64,000 bases of DNA from assembly GCF_000813825.1 (NCBI RefSeq), contig NZ_JWTA01000008.1:1-64000 (forward strand), read 5' to 3'. This DNA comes from Chryseobacterium taiwanense (lineage in GTDB: Bacteria; Bacteroidota; Bacteroidia; Flavobacteriales; Weeksellaceae). The first letter of the stretch is position 1; every line of letters begins with the position of its first letter. Position numbers and translations under genes: made by a program. Under the pieces are notes generated by a model, which was given only the letters and a program-made list of their open reading frames with translations, did not search any database and was not told the DNA's origin. Positions 33,540-42,748 of this stretch are shown here, in pieces.

Positions 33540-34058
33540 TTATATTTCAAGTTTAGTCTGTGCAGCCTTAATTAAACCTTCCAGCCAGTCCTGATGTCCA
33601 TTGATCATCGGATTGGGTTTTTGCGCAGCCAGTTCTCTGGCAGGTTTTCCGATCTGTGATTCCTGGGTCAGGATGCGAACTCTGTCTCCGTCAAGGTCTT
33701 CGATCAGCCATGCATGGATGACGTCCAGTCTTGTTTCCTCATCACCTTCGGCCCATCCATGCCATGAAATTCTGGCAGGATTGCCATCTGCAGGTGGTAC
33801 AAATTCAGTTATTTCAGCTTCTATCGGAAAGCCGAATGTTTTAAAGCGGAAACGTGAATCTGAGGTGAATTCGGGTCCTCCATTATTTTCAAATTCAATA
33901 TCGGATGAATTCGCGTAGTATTTCGGCCAGGCAAAAGGATTGTTTAGATAGGGCCAGACTTCTTCTATGGTCAAACCCTTTACGATTACTTCATTTGAAC
34001 AATAATTATCTGTTAGACCCGGCAAATATCCCTCAGGCCAGTTTATTGAATTTTGCAT
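33540..34058 (-). CDS. SRPBCC (START-like) domain protein
   Basis: A 172-residue cytoplasmic protein of the polyketide-cyclase/SRPBCC fold: IKGLTIEEVWPYL-like opening (VKGLTIEEVWPYLNNP), FKTFGFPIEAEITEFVPP, ARISWHGWAEGD and a long C-terminal helix. Such proteins bind hydrophobic ligands. It lies between the propeller genes, 23 bp before the MRJP-type gene, inside the MdaB operon. Confidence 0.82.
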   Translation of the reverse strand: MQNSINWPEGYLPGLTDNYCSNEVIVKGLTIEEVWPYLNNPFAWPKYYANSSDIEFENNGGPEFTSDSRFRFKTFGFPIEAEITEFVPPADGNPARISWHGWAEGDEETRLDVIHAWLIEDLDGDRVRILTQESQIGKPARELAAQKPNPMINGHQDWLEGLIKAAQTKLEI

Positions 34059-34112
34059 ATTTTATAATTTTTATTATTAACAGCCTCCTTTAAGGCTTGA
34101 TTTTTAAATTTA

Positions 34113-35128
34113 TTAGGGGGTAGTAACAGAAGTTATACCATCAGGACGCTCCATAGGTAAACGCTTGATTTCCTTTTGTGTCAACAGGTCAATCACCGAA
34201 ACATAATTGTTTGGGGTACAGGAAATAAACATCCTGTTGTTACTGTCGATATAGATTCCGGCTCCCTGTCCAACCTGCATTCTTTTTTCTAATTTTAAAG
34301 TCTTTCTGTTGTAAAATAGCAGGTCCCCAGTTTTTACACTGACGATACACACCGTTTTACCATCCTGGGTGATCTTTAGACGGGGAAGTCCCTGAACCTC
34401 TGTATGGATTTTATGTTTGAACTGTTTTTTTTCGAGGTCAACTATCACAATGGTTCCATCTGGTCTTGCTGTCCATAGCTCTTTTTCATCCCGGGAAACA
34501 TCGAAGCCCTCAGCTCCAAGACCAACATCCACCAAGGTCTGCCGCCAGTCATTTCTGGGCTTTGCACCAGCAGGCAGTACACCTGTTGGCGGCATGTATG
34601 GCGGTATTTCCTTATTCTCATAGATACTCAGTGTGCCGCTTTCAACATTTGTGGTGTAGAAGGTCTTTCCGTTTTTCGTCAGGTATATGAGGTGGGTAAA
34701 ATCCTGTCCCGTTCCTAAAGCTTTAACAGGTCCGTTCTGTTTGAGGTCATAGACGACTACATTTTTGGATCCCTGGGCCGTATACCAAAGTGAATCATTC
34801 CTGAAAACCAGTCCATGCGGTATGGTAAAGGGGCTCGTATTGATCGTTTGCTCAGGTTCAAGTGTTTGAAGATTGATCACGTTGATTTCGTGTCCGCCCG
34901 CATTCATAAGCGGAATTGAGTATAGGCTCTGGTACCATCGCTATTGGTTACAATTTCGTGCGGATCATCACCCACTGGAATTTTTTTGATAACCTCCAGG
35001 GTGGTATAATCCATGACCACAAGTTTCTTTTCTCCCTTTGACAGAGCCAGTATATACTGCTGCTGCGCAAAGATTGCGGTATTGAAAAAACAAAAAGCCA
35101 GTAGCAGTAAATTTTTTATATTGATCAT
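34113..35128 (-). pseudogene. Exported YncE-like beta-propeller protein, frameshifted
   Basis: Two overlapping frames encode one protein. Codons from 35128 to 34904 give a signal peptide (ends IFAQ) and the first blade (ILALSKGEKKLVVMDYTTLE, then GDDPHEIVTNSDGTRAY) and stop. The next frame, 34907-34113 (264 codons), continues at once with SIPLMNAGGHEINVINLQTL and further blades. The joint sits at about 34918-34928 and is explained by loss of one base after GTRAY. The stop and an ATG overlap as ATGA, so reinitiation could still make the larger part, but without signal peptide. The operon neighbours are intact. A sequencing error is possible. Confidence 0.75.
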
Positions 35129-35149
35129 ATCTTTGGTCTTACTTTCTAT

Positions 35150-35770
35150 CTATAAAATCACGCCATTATTTTTGAAAAGAGACTGCACATGCAGCAGGTA
35201 CTCCTGCTTAAATGCTTCGACCAGTTCCGGTGAGCCATTTTTTTCCACATCGTGGAAGTGTATGCTGGGCAGTTGCTTAAGTCCGCAGAATGCGTTCATC
35301 CTGTGAAAAGGAAACAGTACACCATCATCGACGCTCCTACCTTGAAAGAATTCCTCGGGAATGGTAAAAGCATCCTCCGGGGCATTCCATGTAGTCGTCA
35401 CCATATACCGTTTGTCACCAAGCAGCCCACCGGTTCCATAATTACGTGTGGGATTGTCGGCTTTTCTTCCATCACTATAATACATGCCTTTTCGATGTCC
35501 CGCAGTAAAAACCTTATCAATATATTCTTTTAATGTAAATGGAATATACATCCACCAGATGGGAAAATGATAGATAATAGTGTCAGCCCAAAGAAACTTT
35601 TCTATTTCTTCTTCGATATCATAATCTCCGTCTCCGGTTTCGGTGATTCTTAGCTCAAATCCATTTTTGGCAGTAAAGAATAATCTGTCCCAGACAGTGA
35701 TCGTCTCATTTAGCTTACCACCGGAATGGGCAAATTTCATTCCTGCGTTTATTACCAGTATCTTTTGCAT
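35150..35770 (-). CDS. NAD(P)H-dependent quinone oxidoreductase (MdaB-like)
   Basis: A 206-residue flavodoxin-fold enzyme of the MdaB/Kef-regulator type: KILVINAG at the start, the FAD/NAD contact IIYHFPIWWMYIPFTLKEYIDKV, GGLLGDKRYMVTTTWNAP, and FPFHRMNAFCGLKQLPSIHFHDV. MdaB reduces quinones by two electrons and avoids semiquinones. First gene of the minus-strand operon ending at 32485, divergent from the LysR gene at 35864, which is therefore the likely local regulator. Confidence 0.9.
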   Translation of the reverse strand: MQKILVINAGMKFAHSGGKLNETITVWDRLFFTAKNGFELRITETGDGDYDIEEEIEKFLWADTIIYHFPIWWMYIPFTLKEYIDKVFTAGHRKGMYYSDGRKADNPTRNYGTGGLLGDKRYMVTTTWNAPEDAFTIPEEFFQGRSVDDGVLFPFHRMNAFCGLKQLPSIHFHDVEKNGSPELVEAFKQEYLLHVQSLFKNNGVIL

Positions 35771-35863
35771 TACAATATGTTAAAAATCTATAGGCAAAAT
35801 TATGGACAGTTTTTATTAAATAAAAATAATAGTATTTTTACATAACTATAAAAATATTTATAT

Positions 35864-36796
35864 ATGAATGCTAATTTGGAATGGTTCAGGACTTTTAAGG
35901 CTATTTATGAAACGGGAACGCTTAGCGGTGCAGCAAAGCAGCTGTTTGTATCACAGCCCGGAGTTGGGATACATCTCAATTCCCTGGAAACTTATACCGG
36001 TTATCCTTTATTTGAAAGAAAAGCCCGAAAGATGGTTCCCACGGAAAGAGGGCATTTATTGTATCAGCAGATGCAGCATTCTTTGAATGTTCTTGAAGAA
36101 ATCCAGGGGCGGTTCAGACGTAAAGCCGGATCTGACCGACCTACGGTAAGTGTCGGGATGTGTGTTGAAACTTTTCAGCAGGCGCTTGAACAGCATATTC
36201 CTTATATTGACTTTAACCTGATCATGCAGTTCGGAGAGAACGAGAAGCTGACCGAACTGCTTGAGAATGGCGGCGCGGACCTTATTCTGACCACAAAGCC
36301 AAAGGAGGATAATATTTTAGAGTTTGAAGCCTTTACCACTGAAACCCTCATGGTTGTCTGCGGAAAAAATACCGATCTTTCAGGCTGGGAAACGATCGAT
36401 CCGCATGACAGTGAATCGTTGAAAAACTGGTTCCAGCAGCAGATTTGGTATAACACAGCATCCGACATGAAACTTCTGAATCAGTTCTGGCAGGAAAATT
36501 TTGGCATCATGCCGGAATTTGTACCTAATTATATTGTTCCAAATAAGTTTTCGATCATCCGTTGTCTGTCAGTGGGGCAGGGCTTGGCTGTACTGCCTGA
36601 TTTTATCTGCAGGGAGGCCTTTGCCAAAAACGAGGTCAAGGTTTTGTGGCGGGGGTACAATGATGTCCAAAATACCATGTATTTTGGACAGAGAAAGAAT
36701 AGTCTATATGGCGATCAGATCAGATTTTTGAAAGAAAAATTAATTGCAGAATATGCGGAAACGTTGGAGCCTATATTATCTACTTATACAGTCTAA
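35864..36796 (+). CDS. LysR family transcriptional regulator
   Basis: A 310-residue regulator with an N-terminal winged HTH (YETGTLSGAAKQLFVSQPGV, residues about 16-35) and a C-terminal periplasmic-binding-type sensor domain (VSVGMCVETF, DLILTTKPKEDN, SVGQGLAVLPDFICREAF). It is divergently placed with the mdaB-like gene across a 93-bp AT-rich region holding short inverted repeats. This is the classical arrangement for a LysR protein controlling its neighbour, probably in answer to quinones. Confidence 0.9.
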   Translation: MNANLEWFRTFKAIYETGTLSGAAKQLFVSQPGVGIHLNSLETYTGYPLFERKARKMVPTERGHLLYQQMQHSLNVLEEIQGRFRRKAGSDRPTVSVGMCVETFQQALEQHIPYIDFNLIMQFGENEKLTELLENGGADLILTTKPKEDNILEFEAFTTETLMVVCGKNTDLSGWETIDPHDSESLKNWFQQQIWYNTASDMKLLNQFWQENFGIMPEFVPNYIVPNKFSIIRCLSVGQGLAVLPDFICREAFAKNEVKVLWRGYNDVQNTMYFGQRKNSLYGDQIRFLKEKLIAEYAETLEPILSTYTV

Positions 36797-36808
36797 TTGA
36801 TAAAATTA

Positions 36809-36948
36809 GGTAACTACATATTTGGATGTACCAAATCAAAAATATAAAATAATATTTGTCTACAATCAATCTAGGATATATAAATCTAACAGTGAGGGTG
36901 ATATTTTTAGAGAAAGTTGTATCTGGTACATTTAAGTATATTGTCACC
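36809..36948. mobile_element. MITE-like element, copy B
   Basis: 140 bp, 12 bp after the LysR stop. Ends GGTAACTACATA and TATATTGTCACC are imperfect inverted repeats. The interior is closely similar to copy A at 19073, sharing blocks such as CAAATCAAAAATATAAA and AACAGTGAGGGTGATATTTT. No coding frame. Confidence 0.7.
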
Positions 36949-36955
36949 TTTTCAA

Positions 36956-37088
36956 GGCAACTATATACTTGGATGTACCGAATAAAAAAATATAATATTA
37001 TTTTTTAATCAATTTTACTATTTATCGAGAAGTATAATTCATTTTTCAGTGTAAAAATAAGACTGGTACCTTTAAGTATATAGTAACC
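36956..37088. mobile_element. MITE-like element, copy C
   Basis: 133 bp, 7 bp after copy B. Terminal repeats GGCAACTATATACTTGGATG and its inverted partner (ends AAGTATATAGTAACC) match copies A and B, but the interior is different. Tandem insertion of two elements, or one old and one new copy. Bases 37089-37200 show nothing recognisable. Confidence 0.65.
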
Positions 37089-37201
37089 ATAATTTAATTA
37101 AAGCTTTTTATGAATTTTCTCGTATGGCAGAATTTTCTGAAAGACTCTTTATAAATAGCTAAACACTTTGGTGAAACTAAAGTAGGAACTGTCTTAAAAT
37201 T

Positions 37202-37236
37202 AAAAAAGATGTAATTTAAATAATTACATCTTTTTT
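37202..37236. terminator. Bidirectional terminator before ferritin gene end
   Basis: A perfect 15-bp stem (37202-37216 with 37222-37236), A-run left and T-run right, in the gap between the MITEs and the convergent ferritin gene. The remaining gap to 37399 shows no gene. Confidence 0.75.
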
Positions 37237-37398
37237 AATGTATAATCACATTTTCAGAAATGCTGTAAATTAATTGGGATAATCAAAGCAATTGTTTTTA
37301 CCTAATTAATTCGAACGGTATTCCTAAAAAAAATAATTATGTTAGAAAATAGATGACTCCTTTTTAAGATTTCAAACATTAGATTTACTGAAAAGGTT

Positions 37399-37950
37399 TT
37401 AAGGATTTTCACCAGTTGCGGTTTGTGCCAATTTTGCTTCGTCAGGCATTTCTGCTAATGTTTTATCTAGGGTAAATAATGATTCATCAGAAGCTTGATC
37501 ACCTCCGGCAATTTTAAGTTTGTCTATAAGATCCATTGCTAAGGTTTCTTCTTCAATTTGTTCTTTCACAAACCATTGTAAAAAGTTCCAGGTTGCCCAA
37601 TCTTTTTCTGTTAAAGCTAAATCTACCAAGGCGTAAATTTTTTCTGTATTGTCAACTTCATGTTTGAATACTGAATTAAAACAATCGGATAAGCTTTTGG
37701 GATCCTTTCCGGGAGATGGAATTGCTTCAACCTTAGGTTTTCCGCCTCGATTTAGAATATATTCCATAAACTTAATAGAATGATTACGTTCTTCCTGCGC
37801 ATGTCGAAACAAAAAATTTCCAATGCCGTCATAGCCTTGATCGGTTGCCCAGATTCCGTAAGATAAGTATACTCGGGATTGCAAATCTTCCACATTCATT
37901 TGCGTGGATAATGCCGTTTCTAGTTGTACTGAAATTCTTTTTGTGTTCAT
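37399..37950 (-). CDS. Ferritin
   Basis: A 183-residue four-helix-bundle iron store. Ferroxidase-centre residues lie in the expected helices: a Glu in ALSTQMNVEDLQSRVYLSYG, the HAQEERNHSIKF motif (E, E and H), and FVKEQIEEE in helix D. It oxidises Fe2+ and stores it as mineral in a 24-mer, limiting Fenton chemistry. Slightly longer than the usual 165-175 residues because of an acidic C-terminal tail. It stands alone on the minus strand. Confidence 0.93.
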   Translation of the reverse strand: MNTKRISVQLETALSTQMNVEDLQSRVYLSYGIWATDQGYDGIGNFLFRHAQEERNHSIKFMEYILNRGGKPKVEAIPSPGKDPKSLSDCFNSVFKHEVDNTEKIYALVDLALTEKDWATWNFLQWFVKEQIEEETLAMDLIDKLKIAGGDQASDESLFTLDKTLAEMPDEAKLAQTATGENP

Positions 37951-38064
37951 AATGTGGTGTATTTAAGTATATGATCATCAAAAACAAGTCCAACACCCGG
38001 TTTCAATACTTTAAAATTATTCTAAATTCCTGTATGTCCTTTATGTAAGGAAGGGTTTTACGTT

Positions 38065-38712
38065 TTAAGAAATTAAAAAAATAGAATCCTGAGTAAAAAT
38101 ATATTTTTGTGCGTTGGGAAAATAATCTTGGGTATCCAGGCCGGTAAATGTGCTGAAAGCGGGTAAAATTAGCTGATGATCAGTCACAATATAACACGGA
38201 AATTTTAATCTTTTGGTTGACGATTGTAACATAACGCCCGGATGAAGATGTCCTGAAATCACAAACTGTGACTCATCTTTCAGATTCTGATGGCTGAAAA
38301 TAAATTCATTTTCCTTGTAAATCGTATGGATTTCGGAAACTCCTAACTCCAGAATATCCTTTTCTGAAATACGGTCATGATTTCCTTTTACTAAAATAAC
38401 AGATAGAGTGGGAAACTGCATTTTCCAGTTTGCAAAGAGTTCAAATTCCGAATTTTTTCCTGCGTGAAGAAAATCGCCTACGATAATGATTTTTTCTGCT
38501 TTGAAATGATAAATTAAACTTGATAACCTTTTTAAATCCTGATGTATAATATCGGAGGGTAAAGCAATCCCGTTTTTTCTGAAGTGTGCTGTCTTTCCTA
38601 AGTGTAAGTCAGATAAAACCAATGCAGAAGATTCTTTCCAAAACAAAGCACGTTGATTGGTTAAAATAAAGTGGTGTTCTTTAATAGAAATAAGCTTTTC
38701 GATAATCTTCAT
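38065..38712 (-). CDS. pdeM: Ligase-associated DNA damage response phosphoesterase PdeM
   Basis: A 215-residue calcineurin-like metallophosphoesterase. Metal-binding motifs in order: LVLSDLHLGK, IIIVGDFLHAGKN, VKGNHD, and VISGHLHPG. Its place as last gene after exonuclease, ligase and helicase, with a 4-bp overlap with the helicase gene, identifies the PdeM member of the ligase-associated cassette. It probably processes DNA ends or nucleotides in the repair pathway. Confidence 0.9.
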   Translation of the reverse strand: MKIIEKLISIKEHHFILTNQRALFWKESSALVLSDLHLGKTAHFRKNGIALPSDIIHQDLKRLSSLIYHFKAEKIIIVGDFLHAGKNSEFELFANWKMQFPTLSVILVKGNHDRISEKDILELGVSEIHTIYKENEFIFSHQNLKDESQFVISGHLHPGVMLQSSTKRLKFPCYIVTDHQLILPAFSTFTGLDTQDYFPNAQKYIFTQDSIFLIS

Positions 38713-41171
38713 TTCTTTCTGTTTTTCTTTTTCAAATTGGCTTCTTGCATCTTATGAATTCTTGAAGTTAAATCTTCACTGGATAAAGATTGTCTAAGGC
38801 TGTCAACTTTTATAGGAAAGCTTAAGGGAGTAAAACGGTCAGAATGAATATAAATAATTTTACTTTGATGAATTCTCTCAAATGCAGCAATCAATCGGAC
38901 TTCTTCCAACTGCTGGTTGAAAACTTCTGTATAAGCTTGGCGAAGCAATAAATTTTCAGGATCATAGTCTTCCAAAACGGAGAAGATAATCCCTGAAGAG
39001 GATTGCAATGATTTATTATTGATCTGTCTTCCTGGCATGGTTTGAATAACCATTCCGGAGATCACCGCGATATCCCGGAATTTTCTTCGTGCCATTTCCG
39101 TTGAATTTACACTGCTGATCACGTCCTGCATTAAATTTTCTTTGGAAAGAATATGATGAAGCTCTTCTTCTGATAATTTGATTTCTTTATCTGAAAACAA
39201 TTCAAAGCCATAATCATTCATTGCCATTGAAAAACTTATAGGATATAGTTTTGAGATCCTATAAGCCAATAAAGCAGCCATCACTTCATGTACCAAACGC
39301 CCTTCAAAAGGATAAAAGAATAAATGATAACTTTCTCTGGTTTTGATCTGCTCTACCAGAAATTCATTCTCTTTGGGAATGTGTGAATTTTCATTTTGGT
39401 TGACGAGTAAAGGATGTAAAAATTTAAGTTCCTTTTCTCTGGAATGGGGAGATAAAGATTCTGCTAATTTTTTTCTTAAAAAGAAACTGAGGTTTGATGA
39501 AAGTGGTAGTCTTCCACCCAGCCAGCTCGGGGTGATGGCTTTTCCGCTGGATAATCTGACATAGACCGTCATTTCTTTCAGCATCACATATTCTAAAATA
39601 CGACCGGCCAACACAAATTTATCTCCTTTATGCAGTTTTGAAATGAAATATTCTTCAATCATTCCTATATAACCACCGGACAGAAATTTTACCCTTAACA
39701 TAGAATCACTCACGATAACACCAATATTCATCCGATGAAGCATGGCAATTTTTCTTTTTTCAACGACTAGTTTTCCATCCTCTTTCTGAATCACTTTATG
39801 AAATTCTTCGTAGTTTTTTCCAGTTTTTCCGCCCTGTGTGATGAAATAAATGCACCATTTCCATTCTTCCTCTTTAAGTTCTGAAAAAGCATAAGTTCCT
39901 TTAATCACAGAAAAAAGTTCACCCGCATAAAACCCTCCTCCTAAAGCCAGAGTAACAAGAAACTGAACCAATACATCGTAGGCTAAAATGAAGGGTTCCC
40001 GTTTTTCAATCACTTTATTTTTTACGGCTTCTTTCAGTGCGGAAACTTCGATGAGCTCCAACGAATGGGTAGGAACGAAATAAATGGTAGAAGTTTCAAA
40101 CGGGGAATGTCCGCTTCGTCCTGCACGCTGCATAAACCGGGCGACTCCTTTGCTGGAGCCGACCTGAATGACGGTATCCACAGGTTTAAAATCTACTCCT
40201 AAGTCTAAAGATGAGGTGGAAACCACTGCTTTTAATGCTCCGGAATTCAGATTCTCTTCTACCCATTGCCGTAAATGAGCATCAATAGAGCTGTGATGCA
40301 AAGCAATTTGTCCCGCAAAATCAGAATAAGCTTCTAATAGCAATTGATACCACATTTCAGCCTGGCTCCGTGTATTTGTAAAAACAAGGGTTGACTTTGA
40401 TTTGAGAATGACTGGAACAACTTCTTGCACCAGTTTTCCTCCTAAATGTCCTGCCCATGGTAATATTTCAACTTCAGGAGGATAGATTGATAAAATATCT
40501 ATTTTCTTTTGCTCCTTAGCAATTACTTTAGTTCTTTTCTTAGGATCAGGAATTAACACTTCAAGTGCTTCATCAAGATTTCCTATGGTAGCAGTAATTC
40601 CCCAGATTCTGATTTGAGGATTCCTGTATTTGAGAACGGCTAATGCCAATTCTACCATCACACCGCGTTTGGTACTCAACAATTCGTGCCATTCGTCTAC
40701 TGCTATGCAGTGTACATTTTTAAAAAAACGCTGATTGTCTTTTTGAGCCATCAAAAGATGTAAACTTTCCGGAGTGACGAGCAGAATATCCGGCATGGCT
40801 TTGCTCTGACGCTGTTTTTGTTTAGCATCAGTGTCTCCGTTTCTTACTTCCACAATCCAGTCCAGGCCTATTTCATTTATAGCTTCCTGCATGGCTCTTG
40901 CCAGATCTTTTGCCAGTGAACGGAGGGGAGTGATCCAAAGCAGCTTCAATCCTGTTTTATAACGTTCAGGATGATTAAAAAAATCGATAAGAACAGCGAC
41001 AAAGACGGAATAGGTTTTTCCGAATCCTGTAGGCGCAATCACCATTCCCGAATAGCCGTTGGCAAAGCGCTGCCACGTCTCTTTCTGAAAAGAAAAAGGC
41101 GACATATCTTTCTCATGCAGCCATTGCTGAATGATGCGAAAACCTTCTGACTGTTCGAATTTTGATGTCAC
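38709..41171 (-). CDS. Ligase-associated DNA damage response DExH helicase (Lhr-like)
   Basis: An 820-residue superfamily 2 helicase. Motifs: Walker A APTGFGKTYS near residue 50, Ia WITPLRSLAKDL, II VDEWHE, III GITATIGN, and C-terminal VI RFMQRAGRSGHS, followed by the long Lhr-core-type C-terminal region. It matches the helicase that always accompanies an ATP-dependent ligase, an SNM1-type nuclease and PdeM. It translocates on single-stranded DNA and unwinds. Overlaps its neighbours by 4 bp on each side. Confidence 0.93.
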   Translation of the reverse strand: MTSKFEQSEGFRIIQQWLHEKDMSPFSFQKETWQRFANGYSGMVIAPTGFGKTYSVFVAVLIDFFNHPERYKTGLKLLWITPLRSLAKDLARAMQEAINEIGLDWIVEVRNGDTDAKQKQRQSKAMPDILLVTPESLHLLMAQKDNQRFFKNVHCIAVDEWHELLSTKRGVMVELALAVLKYRNPQIRIWGITATIGNLDEALEVLIPDPKKRTKVIAKEQKKIDILSIYPPEVEILPWAGHLGGKLVQEVVPVILKSKSTLVFTNTRSQAEMWYQLLLEAYSDFAGQIALHHSSIDAHLRQWVEENLNSGALKAVVSTSSLDLGVDFKPVDTVIQVGSSKGVARFMQRAGRSGHSPFETSTIYFVPTHSLELIEVSALKEAVKNKVIEKREPFILAYDVLVQFLVTLALGGGFYAGELFSVIKGTYAFSELKEEEWKWCIYFITQGGKTGKNYEEFHKVIQKEDGKLVVEKRKIAMLHRMNIGVIVSDSMLRVKFLSGGYIGMIEEYFISKLHKGDKFVLAGRILEYVMLKEMTVYVRLSSGKAITPSWLGGRLPLSSNLSFFLRKKLAESLSPHSREKELKFLHPLLVNQNENSHIPKENEFLVEQIKTRESYHLFFYPFEGRLVHEVMAALLAYRISKLYPISFSMAMNDYGFELFSDKEIKLSEEELHHILSKENLMQDVISSVNSTEMARRKFRDIAVISGMVIQTMPGRQINNKSLQSSSGIIFSVLEDYDPENLLLRQAYTEVFNQQLEEVRLIAAFERIHQSKIIYIHSDRFTPLSFPIKVDSLRQSLSSEDLTSRIHKMQEANLKKKNRKK

Positions 41172-42748
41172 GTAATAAGTTTTTTTATCTCTTCTATATC
41201 GTCTATTTCATCTGCTTTTTTATCTTTCCGCCACCGCAATATCCGCGGAAACCGTAAGGCTACTCCCGATTTATGACGGCTGCTGTATCCAATCCCCTCA
41301 AAAGCAATTTCAAAAACCAGCTCGGGTTTTACAGTTCGTACAGGACCAAATTTTTCCAGCACATTTTTAGAAATGAATTGGCTGACTTCCTGAATTTCTT
41401 TATCCGTTAAGCCGGAATAAGCTTTGGCGATGGTCACAAGCTTCCCTTCTTTTTTTACAGCAAAAGTGTAATCTGTATAATACGCGCTTCTTCTTCCGCT
41501 GCCTTTTTGAGCATAGATAAGAACGGCATCAATTGTTAGAGGATCGATTTTCCATTTCCACCAGTCCCCTTTTTTTCTGCCGGTGTGATAAGGGGAAGTG
41601 TAATTTTTCAGCATTAGACCCTCGCTGTTGATTTCCCTTGATTTTTCCCTGATTTCGGGAAGGGTATTCCAGTCTTTAAAAGGAATAACAGAGGAGATCA
41701 TCAGCTTTTCGGAAGAATTATTTTGCAGGAGTTCTTCTAATTTTTTTCGCCTTTCAGCGAGTGGTTTTTCACGATAATCTTCTCCTTCAAACTCCAGAAG
41801 ATCATAAACAAAAACTACGACAGGAATTTCTTTCATCATTTTTTTTGTTAAAGATTTCCGGTTCAGCCTTTTTTGAAGTTCATTAAAATTAAGAACCGCA
41901 TTATCTTTAAAAGCCAGAATTTCACCGTCTAATACAAAGTTTCCTTGCCACGTTGAAAGTTCTGCTTCAATTTCAGGAAATTGCTGGGTAACCAATTCTT
42001 CACCACGGGACCAAATGAAGATTTCATTATTTCTTCTAATCAGCTGTCCACGGATTCCGTCCCATTTATATTCCGCCTGCCAATCACTTTCCGAACCTAA
42101 ATCCTGCAGTTTTTTTTCTAATGCATAGGCGAGACAGAAAGGGTAAGGTTTTGACAAATTGGTGTTGGTATATTCCCCTTTGATTAAAGCATCGAAATCC
42201 ATTTCCTGAGGATTCCAGTCGCCCATAATGCTGTGGGCAACGGCAGCGGCTTCCAAGTGATAATGTTTGGCCAGCGTATTAATAAGGGTTTTTGAAGATA
42301 CACCGATTCGGAAACTTCCGCCCAGTAATTTGTTGAAAATAAAACGTTCCACCGTATCCAAGCTTTTCCACGTATCTAAAACAAATTCTTTTTTCTGTTC
42401 CTCGGAATAATCCTTTAGTGCAATAATTTTATTCATCCATTCAGAAAGTGAATATTCTGTAGTATGTTGAGGTGGTGGAAGCAACAGTGAAATGGTTTCT
42501 CCCAGATCTCCTACGGAAGAATAGCTTTCCACAAACAGCCATTCAGGAATATGGGCGGCTTCCATCGCCCATTGTTTCATGATCGTAGAGTTGATGTTCC
42601 GTTTAGGCTTTTTACCTGTAAATAATGCTAAAAACCACATTTTATCTTGTGAATCAGCTTCTTCCATAAACCTCAAAATAGCTTCCTGTTTTAGGGAAGC
42701 TTTGTTGGTGCTGTCGAGCGCATTGATTAAAGTGGCAAAATCTTTCAT
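41168..42748 (-). CDS. ATP-dependent DNA ligase, cassette type
   Basis: A 526-residue ligase. The nucleotidyltransferase lysine lies in EYKWDGIRGQL (about residue 228), with later motifs LDGEILAF, FVYDLLEFEGED, SEGLMLKNY and DWWKWK, then an OB domain ending in RFPRILRWRKDK. An N-terminal DNA-binding domain precedes. It is separate from the NAD-dependent replicative ligase and from LigD at 57350, so the strain has at least two ATP-type ligases. Second gene of the repair cassette. Confidence 0.93.
   Translation of the reverse strand: MKDFATLINALDSTNKASLKQEAILRFMEEADSQDKMWFLALFTGKKPKRNINSTIMKQWAMEAAHIPEWLFVESYSSVGDLGETISLLLPPPQHTTEYSLSEWMNKIIALKDYSEEQKKEFVLDTWKSLDTVERFIFNKLLGGSFRIGVSSKTLINTLAKHYHLEAAAVAHSIMGDWNPQEMDFDALIKGEYTNTNLSKPYPFCLAYALEKKLQDLGSESDWQAEYKWDGIRGQLIRRNNEIFIWSRGEELVTQQFPEIEAELSTWQGNFVLDGEILAFKDNAVLNFNELQKRLNRKSLTKKMMKEIPVVVFVYDLLEFEGEDYREKPLAERRKKLEELLQNNSSEKLMISSVIPFKDWNTLPEIREKSREINSEGLMLKNYTSPYHTGRKKGDWWKWKIDPLTIDAVLIYAQKGSGRRSAYYTDYTFAVKKEGKLVTIAKAYSGLTDKEIQEVSQFISKNVLEKFGPVRTVKPELVFEIAFEGIGYSSRHKSGVALRFPRILRWRKDKKADEIDDIEEIKKLIT

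Noticed and set aside
33601..33918. Plus-strand 105-codon frame over the SRPBCC gene
   Set aside because: Shadow of the SRPBCC gene; serine/proline-rich with no domain.
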